DNA of 64,000 bases from JAHEFT01 sp963766195 (GTDB lineage: Bacteria; Pseudomonadota; Gammaproteobacteria; Xanthomonadales; SZUA-36): assembly GCA_963766195.1 (NCBI GenBank), contig CAVXYY010000005.1, positions 372,001 through 436,000 of the forward strand, given 5' to 3'. The position numbers were made by a program, and so were the translations under genes. Below the pieces are notes generated by a model. It was not told where the DNA came from and searched no databases. It was given only the letters and a program-made list of their open reading frames with translations. Below, piece by piece: positions 32,990 through 42,635 of this stretch; positions within the stretch are counted from its first letter, which is position 1; every line of letters begins with the position of its first letter.

Positions 32990-33545
32990 AATGAAGCACC
33001 ACGTTTCCGCCATCCAGTAGCGCTCTCCAACCCTGTTCCCTGGGGTAATCCTGCGCGGTGTCATAAACCGCATCTCCATCCGGTTCGAACAACATGATCC
33101 GAACGGCGTCGACACGGCCATCCAGCTTGTCCTTTCCACCGACCGGTGTCCCAAAGTCTGTAACACGTAGCAGCACCGACCAGCCATCCTCACCGTTCAG
33201 TTGGCCATGTGCCCAGATCCGGATGAATTGGTAAATACCCAGCGTTTCTGATTCGTTGGTATAAACCGAAAATTCACTGAAGTCATTTGCAACAAACCTG
33301 CTCTTGTCCAGGTCAGGGTTGCCTACACGGTGAAATTGAAATTGAAGCTGGCCGTCGTTTTGACCGTCCTGGTTTGCAAACAGGTCAACGGAAAATGTTA
33401 TTTTTCGCGCCTCCGGACCGCGCCCGTCTCTGATGACGCCTCCGCCCGTGAGAAAAATTTCTGAACCTGCCCATATCGGACTTGCGCTGAACACGAACAA
33501 CACTGTCAATGCAGAGCGCAGAATCAACCTGGTAAATTTGAACAT
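32964..33545 (-). CDS. Secreted protein, possible post-COAP-like beta domain
   Basis: 193 residues with a signal peptide (cleavage near IWAGS). The mature part begins FLTGGGVIRDG, continues with ITFSVDLFANQDG, LQFQFHRVGN, GWSVLLRVTDFG and VDAVRIMLFEPDGDAVYD. The order of a GGG entry, a hydrophobic strand, an FQFH strand and a closing VYD strand resembles the post-COAP-1 type beta sandwich seen in other bacteria; that is a weak, pattern-based suggestion. It has no catalytic motif. The ribosome site AGGAGGTCAC precedes ATG 33545. Function unknown. Confidence 0.6.
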   Translation of the reverse strand: MFKFTRLILRSALTVLFVFSASPIWAGSEIFLTGGGVIRDGRGPEARKITFSVDLFANQDGQNDGQLQFQFHRVGNPDLDKSRFVANDFSEFSVYTNESETLGIYQFIRIWAHGQLNGEDGWSVLLRVTDFGTPVGGKDKLDGRVDAVRIMLFEPDGDAVYDTAQDYPREQGWRALLDGGNVVLHFSFDSTVP

Positions 33546-33906
33546 GTGACCTCCTGGCTGGCATCTGTTGCCAGCTTTTACTGGGGCCAGCTGCTGGCCA
33601 ACTGGCCATAGGCACTACCCGATCTGGAGGTTATTGAATTTTTCTTACGAACTTGGATGAATAATCTGGCTACCAGATAGCATTACACTGTTAACACGAA
33701 ACCGGGAATCCATAAATGATATAAGTCATTGAATATAAGAGTTAAAAATTCATTCTAAAGTTTGAATCAGAAAATCTGGAACGTCCCGGATGCGTGACGT
33801 CGATGAGCCAGGCCCCCGCCTGATCAATAGAGGTATATCCGATGATCTCCTATTTTTGGATAATCAGAAGTTTCAGCCGCTATACTTGCCAGCAAGGAGG
33901 GCACAG
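33546..33906. other. Intergenic region between divergent genes
   Basis: About 360 bases with no convincing gene. It holds the ribosome site of the minus-strand secreted protein, a 7-bp hairpin (GCTGGCA/TGCCAGC at 33557-33575) and an AT-rich stretch (33690-33780), probably the promoter of the downstream TPR gene. The plus frame is open from 33790, but the residues before 33907 do not look like protein. Confidence 0.5.
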
Positions 33907-35748
33907 ATGCCATCACTTTGGTTGGAACTGAAGAGACGTAACGTCATTCGCGTCGGCGCCCTTTATGCCGTCGCGGGTTGGCTGCTGCTGCAGGTGGCCG
34001 ATATTATGTTTGGACTGCTGGATGTGCCGGGGTGGGGTCTGCGCCTGGTGCTCGGCCTGCTCCTGCTCGGATTTCCATTGGTCCTGATTTTCTCCTGGGT
34101 CTACGAAATGACCCCCGACGGCCTGAAGCGTGAAAGCCAGATCGATCGCTCGAACTCTGTGGCGCCGGTCACCGGCCGGAAAATCGATCGCCTGATCATC
34201 GCCAGCCTCATCCTCGTGGTTGCCGTATTGGTCGCTGACCGCCTGTTGCTGGTATCACCAAGGAGTGTCGCGCAGCAGACAACGGAGCCGGGCGCAGTGT
34301 TGAAAGCGCCATCCGAAGTTACGGGAAACGTCGGCAACCTTGCACCGGCAAAATCCATCGCCGTCCTGCCGTTCGTGAACATGTCCGGTGATGAGGAAAA
34401 CGAATATTTTTCCGATGGACTGACCGAGGAGCTGCTGAACCTGCTGGCAAAAGTCGATGACCTGAGGGTCTCGTCGCGCACTTCTTCGTTCGCATTCAAG
34501 GGCAAGGATACTAGCATTCCGTCGGTGGCGAGCCAGCTGAAAGTCGCCAACATTCTGGAAGGCAGCGTGCGCAAGTCCGGCATGCAGGTCAGGATTACAG
34601 CCCAGTTGATTGACGTCGAGACCGATTCGCACCTCTGGTCTGAGACCTACGACCGGAAGCTGGATGATATTTTCGCGATCCAGGACGAAATTGCCCAGGC
34701 CGTTGTCGAAGCTCTCAAAGTACAGTTGTTCAACCCCGGGGAGGTCGCGGTTAACCGGCAGCGTGAAACCACCACCGATGCCTACCTGCTGTACCTGCGC
34801 GGCCGGCACACCTATGAAGCCGCGAGAGACACCCGCGATAATGATCTGGTCGAGAGGGCTATATCGCAATACGAGCAGGTGCTCGAAATCGATCCCGGTT
34901 ATGCACTGGCCTACGCCGGCCTGGCGGACGCCTACGGCGCCCAGGCGATAACGGGAACTCTCAGCATGGCCGAGGGGTATGAGCGTTCCCGTCAAATGGC
35001 TGAAAAGGCCCTCGCGAGCGATCCCGATCTCGTTGAAGCGCTATTGGCATTGGCCGACATTCAACTGGAATACGACTGGGACATGCAAGCCGCCGAGAAG
35101 TCATACCGCCGGGCGCTCGAGATCCGCCCCAGCGATGCGGAAGGATTGCGCACCTACGGCTATTTTCTATTCATGGACGGTCGGCCCGAGGAGGCGATCG
35201 AATACTATCGCAGAGCCCTCGAGGTCGATCCATTGCAGGTGCGTGCCTACTTCGGCCTGGCTGCTTCGCTGATATATGCGGGGCGCTACGGCGATCTCCC
35301 TGAACTGAACGAGAGCCTCGCCCAGCACAAAGACGACGAATTCATGAAGCGCTGGAGCAGGAACCTTGAAGTCATGAAACTTCGTCGCCTTCGCCAGTAC
35401 AAGGAGCTGATCCCGTTGCTTCCAGAGGAGCCGGACACGCTTGGTGATCTGCTGGATGCCGCCGTCAGCAATTACTACGGTGGCGATCCGCAAAAAGCGC
35501 AGAACTACCTGCAACAGATGATTGGGATCGCCAATGAAAACTCATCCAGTTTTTCCAACGTCGCCGCGGCACTAGCCCAGATGGATCAACAGGACCTGGC
35601 CATCGAGTACCTTGAGAAGGCGCTCGAAGCACGTGAAGTCGTGTTTTGTTTTGTTCGCATCGACCCGGATTTCGAACCGCTGCACGACGACCCCCGCTAT
35701 CTTGACATACTGAAACGAGCCGGCCTCAAACCACCGCCTGCGAAGTGA
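33907..35748 (+). CDS. Membrane-anchored TPR protein with TolB-like N domain, paralogue 2
   Basis: 613 residues. It shares the anchor (LWLELKRRNVIRVGALYAVA), two to three membrane helices, a TolB-like domain (SIAVLPFVNMSGDEENEYFS, DGLTEELLNLLAK, ILEGSVRKSGMQVRITAQLI) and C-terminal TPR repeats with the protein at 31424, but has an extra helix and linker before the TolB-like part. ATG 33907 is preceded by a strong AAGGAGGG. The role is probably protein-protein interaction at the periplasmic face. It is followed by an M28 peptidase 133 bases downstream. Confidence 0.82.
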   Translation: MPSLWLELKRRNVIRVGALYAVAGWLLLQVADIMFGLLDVPGWGLRLVLGLLLLGFPLVLIFSWVYEMTPDGLKRESQIDRSNSVAPVTGRKIDRLIIASLILVVAVLVADRLLLVSPRSVAQQTTEPGAVLKAPSEVTGNVGNLAPAKSIAVLPFVNMSGDEENEYFSDGLTEELLNLLAKVDDLRVSSRTSSFAFKGKDTSIPSVASQLKVANILEGSVRKSGMQVRITAQLIDVETDSHLWSETYDRKLDDIFAIQDEIAQAVVEALKVQLFNPGEVAVNRQRETTTDAYLLYLRGRHTYEAARDTRDNDLVERAISQYEQVLEIDPGYALAYAGLADAYGAQAITGTLSMAEGYERSRQMAEKALASDPDLVEALLALADIQLEYDWDMQAAEKSYRRALEIRPSDAEGLRTYGYFLFMDGRPEEAIEYYRRALEVDPLQVRAYFGLAASLIYAGRYGDLPELNESLAQHKDDEFMKRWSRNLEVMKLRRLRQYKELIPLLPEEPDTLGDLLDAAVSNYYGGDPQKAQNYLQQMIGIANENSSSFSNVAAALAQMDQQDLAIEYLEKALEAREVVFCFVRIDPDFEPLHDDPRYLDILKRAGLKPPPAK

Positions 35749-35881
35749 TTCTTCTCTTAAGCAGGGTCCTTTCGCTTCCACAATGCATGGCAGTTCAGGC
35801 TGGCCGATACCGGGTGGGCAAATGATGACAGGCCATAGCCTGACGGTTAGACTCACTCTTCACCCCCAAGCGTAAAAACCT

Positions 35882-37585
35882 ATGAGACTCTTTATTCCGG
35901 GCGCCTTTTCCTTGATGTTCATGCTCATCCCCTGTTTCGGTTTTGCCGAAGAAGTCGATCTGGACGTGGTCCACCGCATCAAGCAGGAGGCTTTCTACCA
36001 CTCGAAAGTCATGGACTACATGTCCCTGGTCGCAGATCAGAACGGCCCGCGCATGACCGGTTCGCCGGGATATCGCCGGGCTGCGGAAAAAGCCGTGGAA
36101 GCTTTCAGGGAAGCGGGCATCACGGATGCCGGCCTTGAAGTGTGGGGTACTTTTGGGCGCGGCTGGGAGTGGTCTCGGGTTGCGGTGCAGATGCAGAAAC
36201 CACAGGAAACCACGCTTTCGGCTTACCCGGCCGATTTCAGCCCGGCGACCGGGCAACCGGTGACCGGGCAGGTGGTGTTTGCCCCGGTCTGGGAACAGGA
36301 AAGCGATGCGCCCGAAAACTACAACCTGGAAAAACTGGCCTTGCAGATCGAAGCCTGGAAGAACAAGTACCGCGGCCAGCTGCGGGGCAGGATCGTCATG
36401 CTGGACCATCCAAAAAAATTCGTACTGCCGGAGGAGCTGGAAACGTTTCGCTTCAGCGAAGAAGACCTGGCGGATTTTGGCCACTCCGATTACAACGGAC
36501 CAATTGATCCGGGCCCGGTGCCGGTCCTGGAATGGCCGCTGATCGCTTACCCGATCGACAAGGATGAGGCCTCACGCATCTGGGAAGTGATGCCGCTGGA
36601 ATACGCGGCGGACCGTTGGCAACTGGACCTCAAAATCAATGGGCGCATCGCGGCTTTCCTGAAAGAGGAGGGCGTTGCAGCGGTACTGATCACCGGATGG
36701 GCGCGCGGCGCCGGCGTGATCATGAGAAGTGATTACGGCTCCTATATTGATGGTGATCCGATACCGCCGCCGTCGGTGGCACTGATGCCGGAGCAATACA
36801 ACCGCATCCATCGCCTGCTGGAACAGGATATCGTGGTGGAACTGGAAGTGGACGTGGAAGCATCGTTCTACCCGGAGGCCGAGGGTACCAACGTCATTGC
36901 AGAAATCCCGGGAACCGGGCGGGGTGGTGAACTGGTGATGCTGGGGGCGCATTTCGATTCCTGGCACGGCGCCACCGGTGCGACCGACAACGCCGCGGGC
37001 AGCGCCGTGGTGATGGAGGCCATGCGCATTCTGAAGGCCCTGAACCTGCCCATGCGCCGCAGTGTGCGCGCCGCCTTGTGGGACGGCGAAGAGCAATGCC
37101 TGTGTGGTTCGCGCGCTTACGTCACCAACCATTTTGCCGATCCGCTCGACATGAAATTGAAGCCGGAGCATGAAAAACTCTCCGCCTACTTCAACCTGGA
37201 CAACGGCGGAGGCAGGATCCGCGGCGTCTACCTGCAGCAGAACGACATGGCGCGGCCGATTTTCGACGCCTGGCTGAAACCGTTTGCCGACCTCGGCGTG
37301 AGTACCGTAACGATCATCAATACCACCGGCACCGATCACCTGTCTTTCAACGCGGTGGGGCTGCCCGGGTTCAATTTCGTGCAGGATCCGCTGGATTACG
37401 ACCTGAATACCCACCACTCCAACGTCGACGACGTGGGTCACATCATTCCCGGTGACCTGATGCAGGCGGCCGCGGTCATGGCGACTTCGGTGTACCTCGC
37501 CGCGACCCGAGCCGAAATGATGCCCAGAAAACCGTTGCCCGCGGCCCTGCCGCCGAAGAAAGCACTGCCGGATATCCTGCAATAG
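35882..37585 (+). CDS. Secreted M28-family metallopeptidase
   Basis: 567 residues. Signal peptide (cleavage near GFAEE), an inserted protease-associated-like region (about 150-320), then the M28 catalytic core. Zinc ligands are visible in GAHFDSWHGATGATDNAAGS, WDGEEQCLCGS and DYDLNTHHSNVDD. It resembles glutamate carboxypeptidase/aminopeptidase-type exopeptidases acting on peptides in the periplasm or medium. The C terminus is proline/lysine rich. The gene fits a peptide-scavenging group with the S9 and M48 peptidases further on. Confidence 0.87.
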   Translation: MRLFIPGAFSLMFMLIPCFGFAEEVDLDVVHRIKQEAFYHSKVMDYMSLVADQNGPRMTGSPGYRRAAEKAVEAFREAGITDAGLEVWGTFGRGWEWSRVAVQMQKPQETTLSAYPADFSPATGQPVTGQVVFAPVWEQESDAPENYNLEKLALQIEAWKNKYRGQLRGRIVMLDHPKKFVLPEELETFRFSEEDLADFGHSDYNGPIDPGPVPVLEWPLIAYPIDKDEASRIWEVMPLEYAADRWQLDLKINGRIAAFLKEEGVAAVLITGWARGAGVIMRSDYGSYIDGDPIPPPSVALMPEQYNRIHRLLEQDIVVELEVDVEASFYPEAEGTNVIAEIPGTGRGGELVMLGAHFDSWHGATGATDNAAGSAVVMEAMRILKALNLPMRRSVRAALWDGEEQCLCGSRAYVTNHFADPLDMKLKPEHEKLSAYFNLDNGGGRIRGVYLQQNDMARPIFDAWLKPFADLGVSTVTIINTTGTDHLSFNAVGLPGFNFVQDPLDYDLNTHHSNVDDVGHIIPGDLMQAAAVMATSVYLAATRAEMMPRKPLPAALPPKKALPDILQ

Positions 37586-37602
37586 CCGGTCAACGGACGG
37601 TC

Positions 37603-37644
37603 AATGCATGACATGTCTTGACATGTCAAGACATGTCATGCATT
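37603..37644. promoter_or_regulatory. 42-bp perfect palindrome, likely operator of the toxin-antitoxin operon
   Basis: Bases 37603-37644 equal their own reverse complement. Inside are three copies of GACATGTC at 37610, 37620 and 37630, each itself palindromic and exactly 10 bases apart, one helical turn. The element ends 9 bases before the antitoxin ATG. Tandem operators of this spacing suit cooperative binding of ribbon-helix-helix antitoxin dimers, so autoregulation is likely. Confidence 0.75.
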
Positions 37645-37653
37645 CTCGGATAC

Positions 37654-37866
37654 ATGGCCAAGATCAAGATCAGCTCCAAGGTAGAAGAACACGAATGGGC
37701 CGCTCTGCAGGCGCTCGCGGCAGAGTCCAACCAAAGCATTTCCGGCTTGCTGTCCGAAGCCGTGGCGGAATATGTCCGGAAGAAGCGTTTGCGTCCTTCA
37801 GTGCTCGCACATCTTGAAGATTCAATTGCTGAAAACGAAGAACTGGGAAAACTCCTTGCCCAGTGA
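37654..37866 (+). CDS. Ribbon-helix-helix antitoxin
   Basis: 70 residues. The pattern KIKISSKVEEHEWAALQALA, then SNQSISGLLSEAVAEYVRKK, reads as a beta strand plus two helices of a CopG/RHH-type DNA-binding fold. A C-terminal acidic tail (DSIAENEELGKLLAQ) could wrap the toxin. ATG 37654 is chosen as the first start beyond the palindrome; upstream in-frame ATGs lie inside the palindrome. The stop overlaps the toxin start by 11 bases. Together they form a type II Doc-like system with an unusual RHH antitoxin rather than a Phd-type one. Confidence 0.78.
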   Translation: MAKIKISSKVEEHEWAALQALAAESNQSISGLLSEAVAEYVRKKRLRPSVLAHLEDSIAENEELGKLLAQ

Positions 37867-38248
37867 TCGGGTTCAGTTTCTGTCGCTGGACGAGGTGCTG
37901 GCATTACACGAACGCCTGATTGACAGATTTGGAGGCGCTTCGGGAATTCGTGATCGGGGTTTGCTGGAAAGCGCTTTGTATAGACCACAATCCGGCTATT
38001 ATGATGGTCTGGATCAAATGGCTGCCGCGCTGTTCGAGTCTTTGCTGATCAATCACCCGTTTATTGATGGCAACAAACGGGTTGCCTTCTTTGCCACCGA
38101 TGTGTTCCTCAGGCTGAACGGCTGGAAGTTGAGAGTGGAAAGTCTGGCAGCCTACGCTTTTCTGATGGAACGATTCGAGACGGGAATCTGCGATTATGAT
38201 CACCTGTTGCCGTGGATTCGTGCCGGCTTGCAAAAGACGGTAAGGTGA
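37856..38248 (+). CDS. Death-on-curing (Doc/Fic) family toxin
   Basis: 130 residues. The core FLSLDEVLALHERLIDRFGG at the start and HPFIDGNKRVAFFATDVFL in the middle are the Doc-type Fic motif (HxFxDGNKR). Doc kinases phosphorylate elongation factor Tu and arrest translation. A TTG start at 37856, overlapping the antitoxin, gives the standard Doc length; no ATG is near. The C terminus ends IRAGLQKTVR. All core motif residues are present, so the toxin appears intact. Confidence 0.85.
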   Translation: MPSDRVQFLSLDEVLALHERLIDRFGGASGIRDRGLLESALYRPQSGYYDGLDQMAAALFESLLINHPFIDGNKRVAFFATDVFLRLNGWKLRVESLAAYAFLMERFETGICDYDHLLPWIRAGLQKTVR

Positions 38249-38321
38249 ATCCTTTGCGGCGTTGTTGTGGTTCAATACCTGTGCCGGTGAGTTGCCTGTG
38301 CAGCCAATCAAAGGACAATCC

Positions 38322-40559
38322 ATGCGTGTTTATCCCCTGCTGCTTATCACCGCACTAATGGCCCAGGCATCTTTATCAAGCGCAGAAGAATTGACCATCG
38401 CACGCCTCGTCGCCAGTCCCTCGCTATCCGGCCCGGTCGCTCAAGGTGTAAAAATATCTCCTGACGGCAAGCGTGTTTCCTTCCTGCAGGGCAGGGCTGA
38501 CAACCAGGAACAACAGGATCTGTGGGAATACAACATCGCTGATGGTGAAAAGCGTTTGCTGGTGGACAGCGTCTCTTTACTCGGTGGTGAAGAGGAACTG
38601 GACGAAGTCGAACTGGCGCGACGCGAGCGGGCGCGGATTTTTTCCACGGGTATCGTTGAGTACGAGTGGTCGCCGGATGGCAGGGCCCTGCTGTTTCCTT
38701 TAGGCGGCGATATTTACTACCTGGAACCCGGTTCCGAACCGCGCCGCCTGACCCAGACCAAAACGACGGAAACCGATGCGAAAATATCGCCAAAGGGCCG
38801 TTACGTATCCTTCGTACGCGAACAAAACCTTTACGTGATTGACCTGGCAACGGGCCTGGAACAGGCGATAACAACCGGAGGCGGGGAGGCTATCTCATTC
38901 GGCATGGCGGAGTTCGTGGCGCAGGAGGAAATGTACCGCACCACCGGCTACTGGTGGGCCAAAGATGAAAGCCGCATTGCCTTCACGCGTATCGACGAAT
39001 CCGGCGTCGAACTTAAAAACCGTTATGAAATCGATGCGAACGGGGTGACCACGGTGGCCCAGCGCTATCCGTTCGCCGGCACCGCCAATGCCGTGGTTGA
39101 ACTGTTTGTCCTGGACCTGGCTTCGGGACAAGTCCGTGAGGTGGATTTGGGCAAGGATAAAAACTTTTACCTGGGTCGCGTGGATTTTTCACCGGACGGA
39201 ACCCTGGCGGTGCAAAAGCAAACCCGCGACCAGAAGAGCCTCGACCTGATCTTCATCGACCCGCAAACCATGACCCAGACAGTAGTGCTGCGCGAGGAAC
39301 AACCCAACTGGGTCAACCTGCACAGCGATCTGAACTTCCTGGACGGCGGTGAGCTTTTTATCTGGACTTCGGAGCGTTCCGGCTTCAACCACATCTACCT
39401 GTATCAGAAGAACGGCACCCTGGTTCGTCAGCTGACGGCCGGTGACTGGGCCGTGGCGCAATCCAATCACAGCGGTGGCGGAGTGCGCGCGGTCGACGAA
39501 ACGGGCGCCTATGTCTGGTTTGCAGGCTTCAAGGAAACCGCCACCGAAAAACACCTGTACCGCGTTCCGCTGGCCGGCGGCGAGGTGCAGCAGATGACCG
39601 CGCCGGGGGGCTGGTATGAGGCGTCGGTTTCTATGGATGGCAGTTTTTACGTGGAAAACGGCCAGGGCCCTTTACGCCCACCCTATACCGCCATCCGTTC
39701 CGCGTCCGGGGAATTATTGACGTTTATCACCGAGAACCCGCTGGACGAGAGCCACGCATATTATCCATTCCTGGAGGGACACCGCGAATACACGTTTGGC
39801 ACGCTCGAAGCTGAAGACGGCACGCTGCTCAACTATAAACTGGCGTTACCCGCAGGTTTTGACCCGGCGAAGAAGTACCCGGCCGTGGTCTATCTTTACG
39901 GCGGCCCGGGTGCCCAGGAGGTTACCAGAACCTGGCGCATAAACGGGCGCCTGGATGGCTTCAACCAGGTGCTGGCGCGTAACGGTTACGTGGTGTTTAC
40001 GCTGGACAACCGGGGCATGTCCGAGCGCGGCAAGGCCTTCGAGGACGTGATCTACCGTAACATGGGCGATGTCGAGGTTCGCGACCAGCTGCGCGGTCTG
40101 GAGTGGCTGAAAGCACAGCCTTTTGTCGACGCCGGTAATGTGGGCGTGCATGGCTGGTCCTATGGCGGTTACATGACACTGATGCTGATGTTGAAAGCGC
40201 CAGGCGCCTACAAAGCCGGCATCTCCGGAGCGCCGGTCACCAACTGGCGCCTGTACGATACCCACTACACCGAGCGGTACATGGGTGACCCGAACGACGG
40301 TGACGGTAAATATGAAATCTCGAGCCCGATCACCTACGCCAAAAACCTGTCCGGCCCCTTGCTGATCGTTCACGGTATGGCCGATGACAACGTGTTTTTT
40401 GACAACACCGTGCAGATGATCGATGCGCTGCAGGAGGCGGCGATACCGTTTGAAATGATGACCTACCCCGGCAAACGTCACCGCATTGTCGGTGAGGCGG
40501 AGAATACGCAGCTGTGGAATATGTACCTGGAATTTTTTAACCGGAACCTGAAAAAATGA
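38322..40559 (+). CDS. Dipeptidyl peptidase IV-like S9 serine peptidase
   Basis: 745 residues with a signal peptide (cleavage near SSAEE), an N-terminal beta-propeller (about 30-480) and a C-terminal alpha/beta hydrolase domain. The nucleophile elbow is GWSYGGYM, the acid is in VHGMADDNVFFDN and the histidine in GKRHRI. The propeller has FVAQEEMYRTTGYWWA, the Glu-Glu dipeptide-binding motif region of DPP4. It probably removes X-Pro dipeptides from peptides in the periplasm. ATG 38322 has AAGGA upstream. The stop overlaps the next S9 gene by 4 bases. Confidence 0.9.
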   Translation: MRVYPLLLITALMAQASLSSAEELTIARLVASPSLSGPVAQGVKISPDGKRVSFLQGRADNQEQQDLWEYNIADGEKRLLVDSVSLLGGEEELDEVELARRERARIFSTGIVEYEWSPDGRALLFPLGGDIYYLEPGSEPRRLTQTKTTETDAKISPKGRYVSFVREQNLYVIDLATGLEQAITTGGGEAISFGMAEFVAQEEMYRTTGYWWAKDESRIAFTRIDESGVELKNRYEIDANGVTTVAQRYPFAGTANAVVELFVLDLASGQVREVDLGKDKNFYLGRVDFSPDGTLAVQKQTRDQKSLDLIFIDPQTMTQTVVLREEQPNWVNLHSDLNFLDGGELFIWTSERSGFNHIYLYQKNGTLVRQLTAGDWAVAQSNHSGGGVRAVDETGAYVWFAGFKETATEKHLYRVPLAGGEVQQMTAPGGWYEASVSMDGSFYVENGQGPLRPPYTAIRSASGELLTFITENPLDESHAYYPFLEGHREYTFGTLEAEDGTLLNYKLALPAGFDPAKKYPAVVYLYGGPGAQEVTRTWRINGRLDGFNQVLARNGYVVFTLDNRGMSERGKAFEDVIYRNMGDVEVRDQLRGLEWLKAQPFVDAGNVGVHGWSYGGYMTLMLMLKAPGAYKAGISGAPVTNWRLYDTHYTERYMGDPNDGDGKYEISSPITYAKNLSGPLLIVHGMADDNVFFDNTVQMIDALQEAAIPFEMMTYPGKRHRIVGEAENTQLWNMYLEFFNRNLKK

Positions 40560-42614
40560 ATAATCGATTTGTAGTACCGACGTTAGTTGCCGGCCTGCTC
40601 GCGAGTACAGTGGCCCTGGCGGAACCCTTCACGGCGGATACCCTGGTGCGTCTTGATCGCGTGGGCGCCCCGGCGCTCTCCCCGGATGGCAGCAAGCTGG
40701 TTTACAGCTTGCGCACCACCGACATGGAGGCCAACAAGGGCGTATACGACCTCTGGTGGACCGGCTTCAGCGACGGGGACACCCATCAATTGACCACCCA
40801 CGCGGCAAACGATACCGACCCGGCCTGGTCGCCCGATGGGGAAAGCGTATATTTCCTGTCAACGCGAAGCGGAACCTCCCAGGTTTGGCGCATCGCGCTC
40901 GGCGGTGGTGAAGCGGTCCAGGTCACGGATTTACCCATCGATGTGGGAACCTTCCGGGTAGCACCGGACGGTGATTCGCTGGTGTTGTCTGCCAGTGTCT
41001 ACCTCGATTGCGAAGACCTGGCCTGCACGGCCAGCCGCGAGCAGGCGAAAGAAAGACAATCCCGATCAGTGGTGTTCTTTATGAGCAATTGTTCATGCGG
41101 CATTGGGACCATTGGCTGGATGCACAAGCACTCGCAACTTTTTGCGCTTGCGCTGGATGAAAGCGGCGCCGGCACCGGCGAACCGGTGCTGCTGAGCAAG
41201 GGTGTTCGGGCTGACATCCCCTCACGCGTTTGGGGCGGGGTCGAGGAATACACGGTTTCGCCGGATGGCTCGACGGTCTATTTCGTGGCGCGAATCCGTG
41301 ATCGCGATGAACCGGTCTCGACCAATTATCGATATCTACTCGGCGCCGATGAACGGTGATGGCGTGGTGACCAACCTCACGACATCGAACCTGGCCTGGG
41401 ACACGCAGCCGGTGTTGAGCCCGGACGGCCGGCTGCTTGCCTACCGCGCGATGGCGAGGCCCGGATTCGAGGCGGACCGCTTCCAGGTCATGATCCGCGA
41501 CCTGGCAGTCAGGTAAGACCCGTGCCCTGGCTGCGGACTGGGACCGCTCGGCTTCATCCATCGCATTTTCCCATTCCGGCGATTCCCTGCTGGTCAACGC
41601 GGACGACCAGGGTAACGTGGCCCTGTGGGAGATGGACGTAAACAGCGGTGAGCGGACGCAAACTGGTAAGCCTTGGCAGCGTCAGCTCTTTTGCTTCGGG
41701 CCCGCTTGGTGTCGTGTTCGCCATGGACAACCTCAAGTCACCGACCGAACTTTACGCCATTGATAACGGCGGAACGCAGCCCCGCCAATTGACCCATTTC
41801 TCCGAACCCCAGTTGCAGGGTGTGGAGATGGGCGATTTCGAGCAGTTTTCGTTCACCGGCGCCAACCAGGAGCAGGTATACGGCTACGTGCTTCAGCCGG
41901 CGGGCTTTCAGAAAGGCAAAAAATATCCCGTCGCCTTCCTGATCCACGGCGGCCCGCAGGGCAGCTTCGGCAACCACTTTCACTACCGCTGGAATCCGCA
42001 AACCTATGCCGGACAGGGCTTTGCCGCCGTGTTTATCGATTTTCACGGGTCAACCGGTTACGGACAGGCGTTCACCGACAGCATCTCGGGTGACTAGGGC
42101 GGCAAACCCGCTGGTTGATCTGCAACTCGGGCTGAGCGCTGCGCTGGAAAAATATCCCTTTCTGGACGGCGAAAAAGTCTGCGCACTGGGTGCTTCCTAC
42201 GGCGGGTACATGATCAACTGGATTGCCGGTAACTGGCCGGACCGGTTCGATTGCCTGGTCAACCACGACGGCATTTTCGACGAGCGCATGATGTACTACA
42301 CGACCGAGGAACTGTGGTTCCCGGAATGGGACTATGGCGGACCCTATTTCGAAGCAAGCCGCGAACTATGAAGAACACAACCCGGTCGAACTTATGTGGA
42401 CCAGTGGCAAACACCGATGCTGGTGGTTCACGGGCAACTCGATTACCGGGTGCCGGTGACCCAGGGCATCGCCACGTTCACGGCCCTGCAAAGGCGCGGC
42501 ATTCCGAGCAAATTTCTGTATTTTCCGGATGAAAATCACTGGGTGCTGAAGCCGCAAAACTCCGTGCAATGGCATAACGAGGTCAACCAGTGGCTGCATC
42601 ACTACCTGGACTAG
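40556..42614 (+). pseudogene. S9 family peptidase (acylaminoacyl-peptidase-like), multiply frameshifted
   Basis: The pieces together form a typical S9 enzyme: signal peptide (LAEPFTADTL), beta-propeller segments and a hydrolase domain with HGGPQGSFGNHFHYRWNPQ, ALGASYGGYM (nucleophile Ser), HGQLDYRVPV (Asp) and DENHWVL (His). The reading frame changes at about 41320, 41515, 41650, 42095 (also a TAG where Trp is expected: SGD-stop-GGKP), 42350 and 42390. All catalytic residues survive in the pieces. With six lesions in 1.1 kb beside an intact paralogue, genuine decay or a locally poor assembly are both possible. The start overlaps the DPP4-like stop. Confidence 0.8.
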
Positions 42615-42635
42615 TCAGAACGGGATAACAGCATC

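Noticed and set aside
37603..37644. Short CRISPR-like array (three 8-base repeats)
   Set aside because: Repeats are 10 bases apart within one perfect palindrome directly before a toxin-antitoxin pair; an operator explains it.
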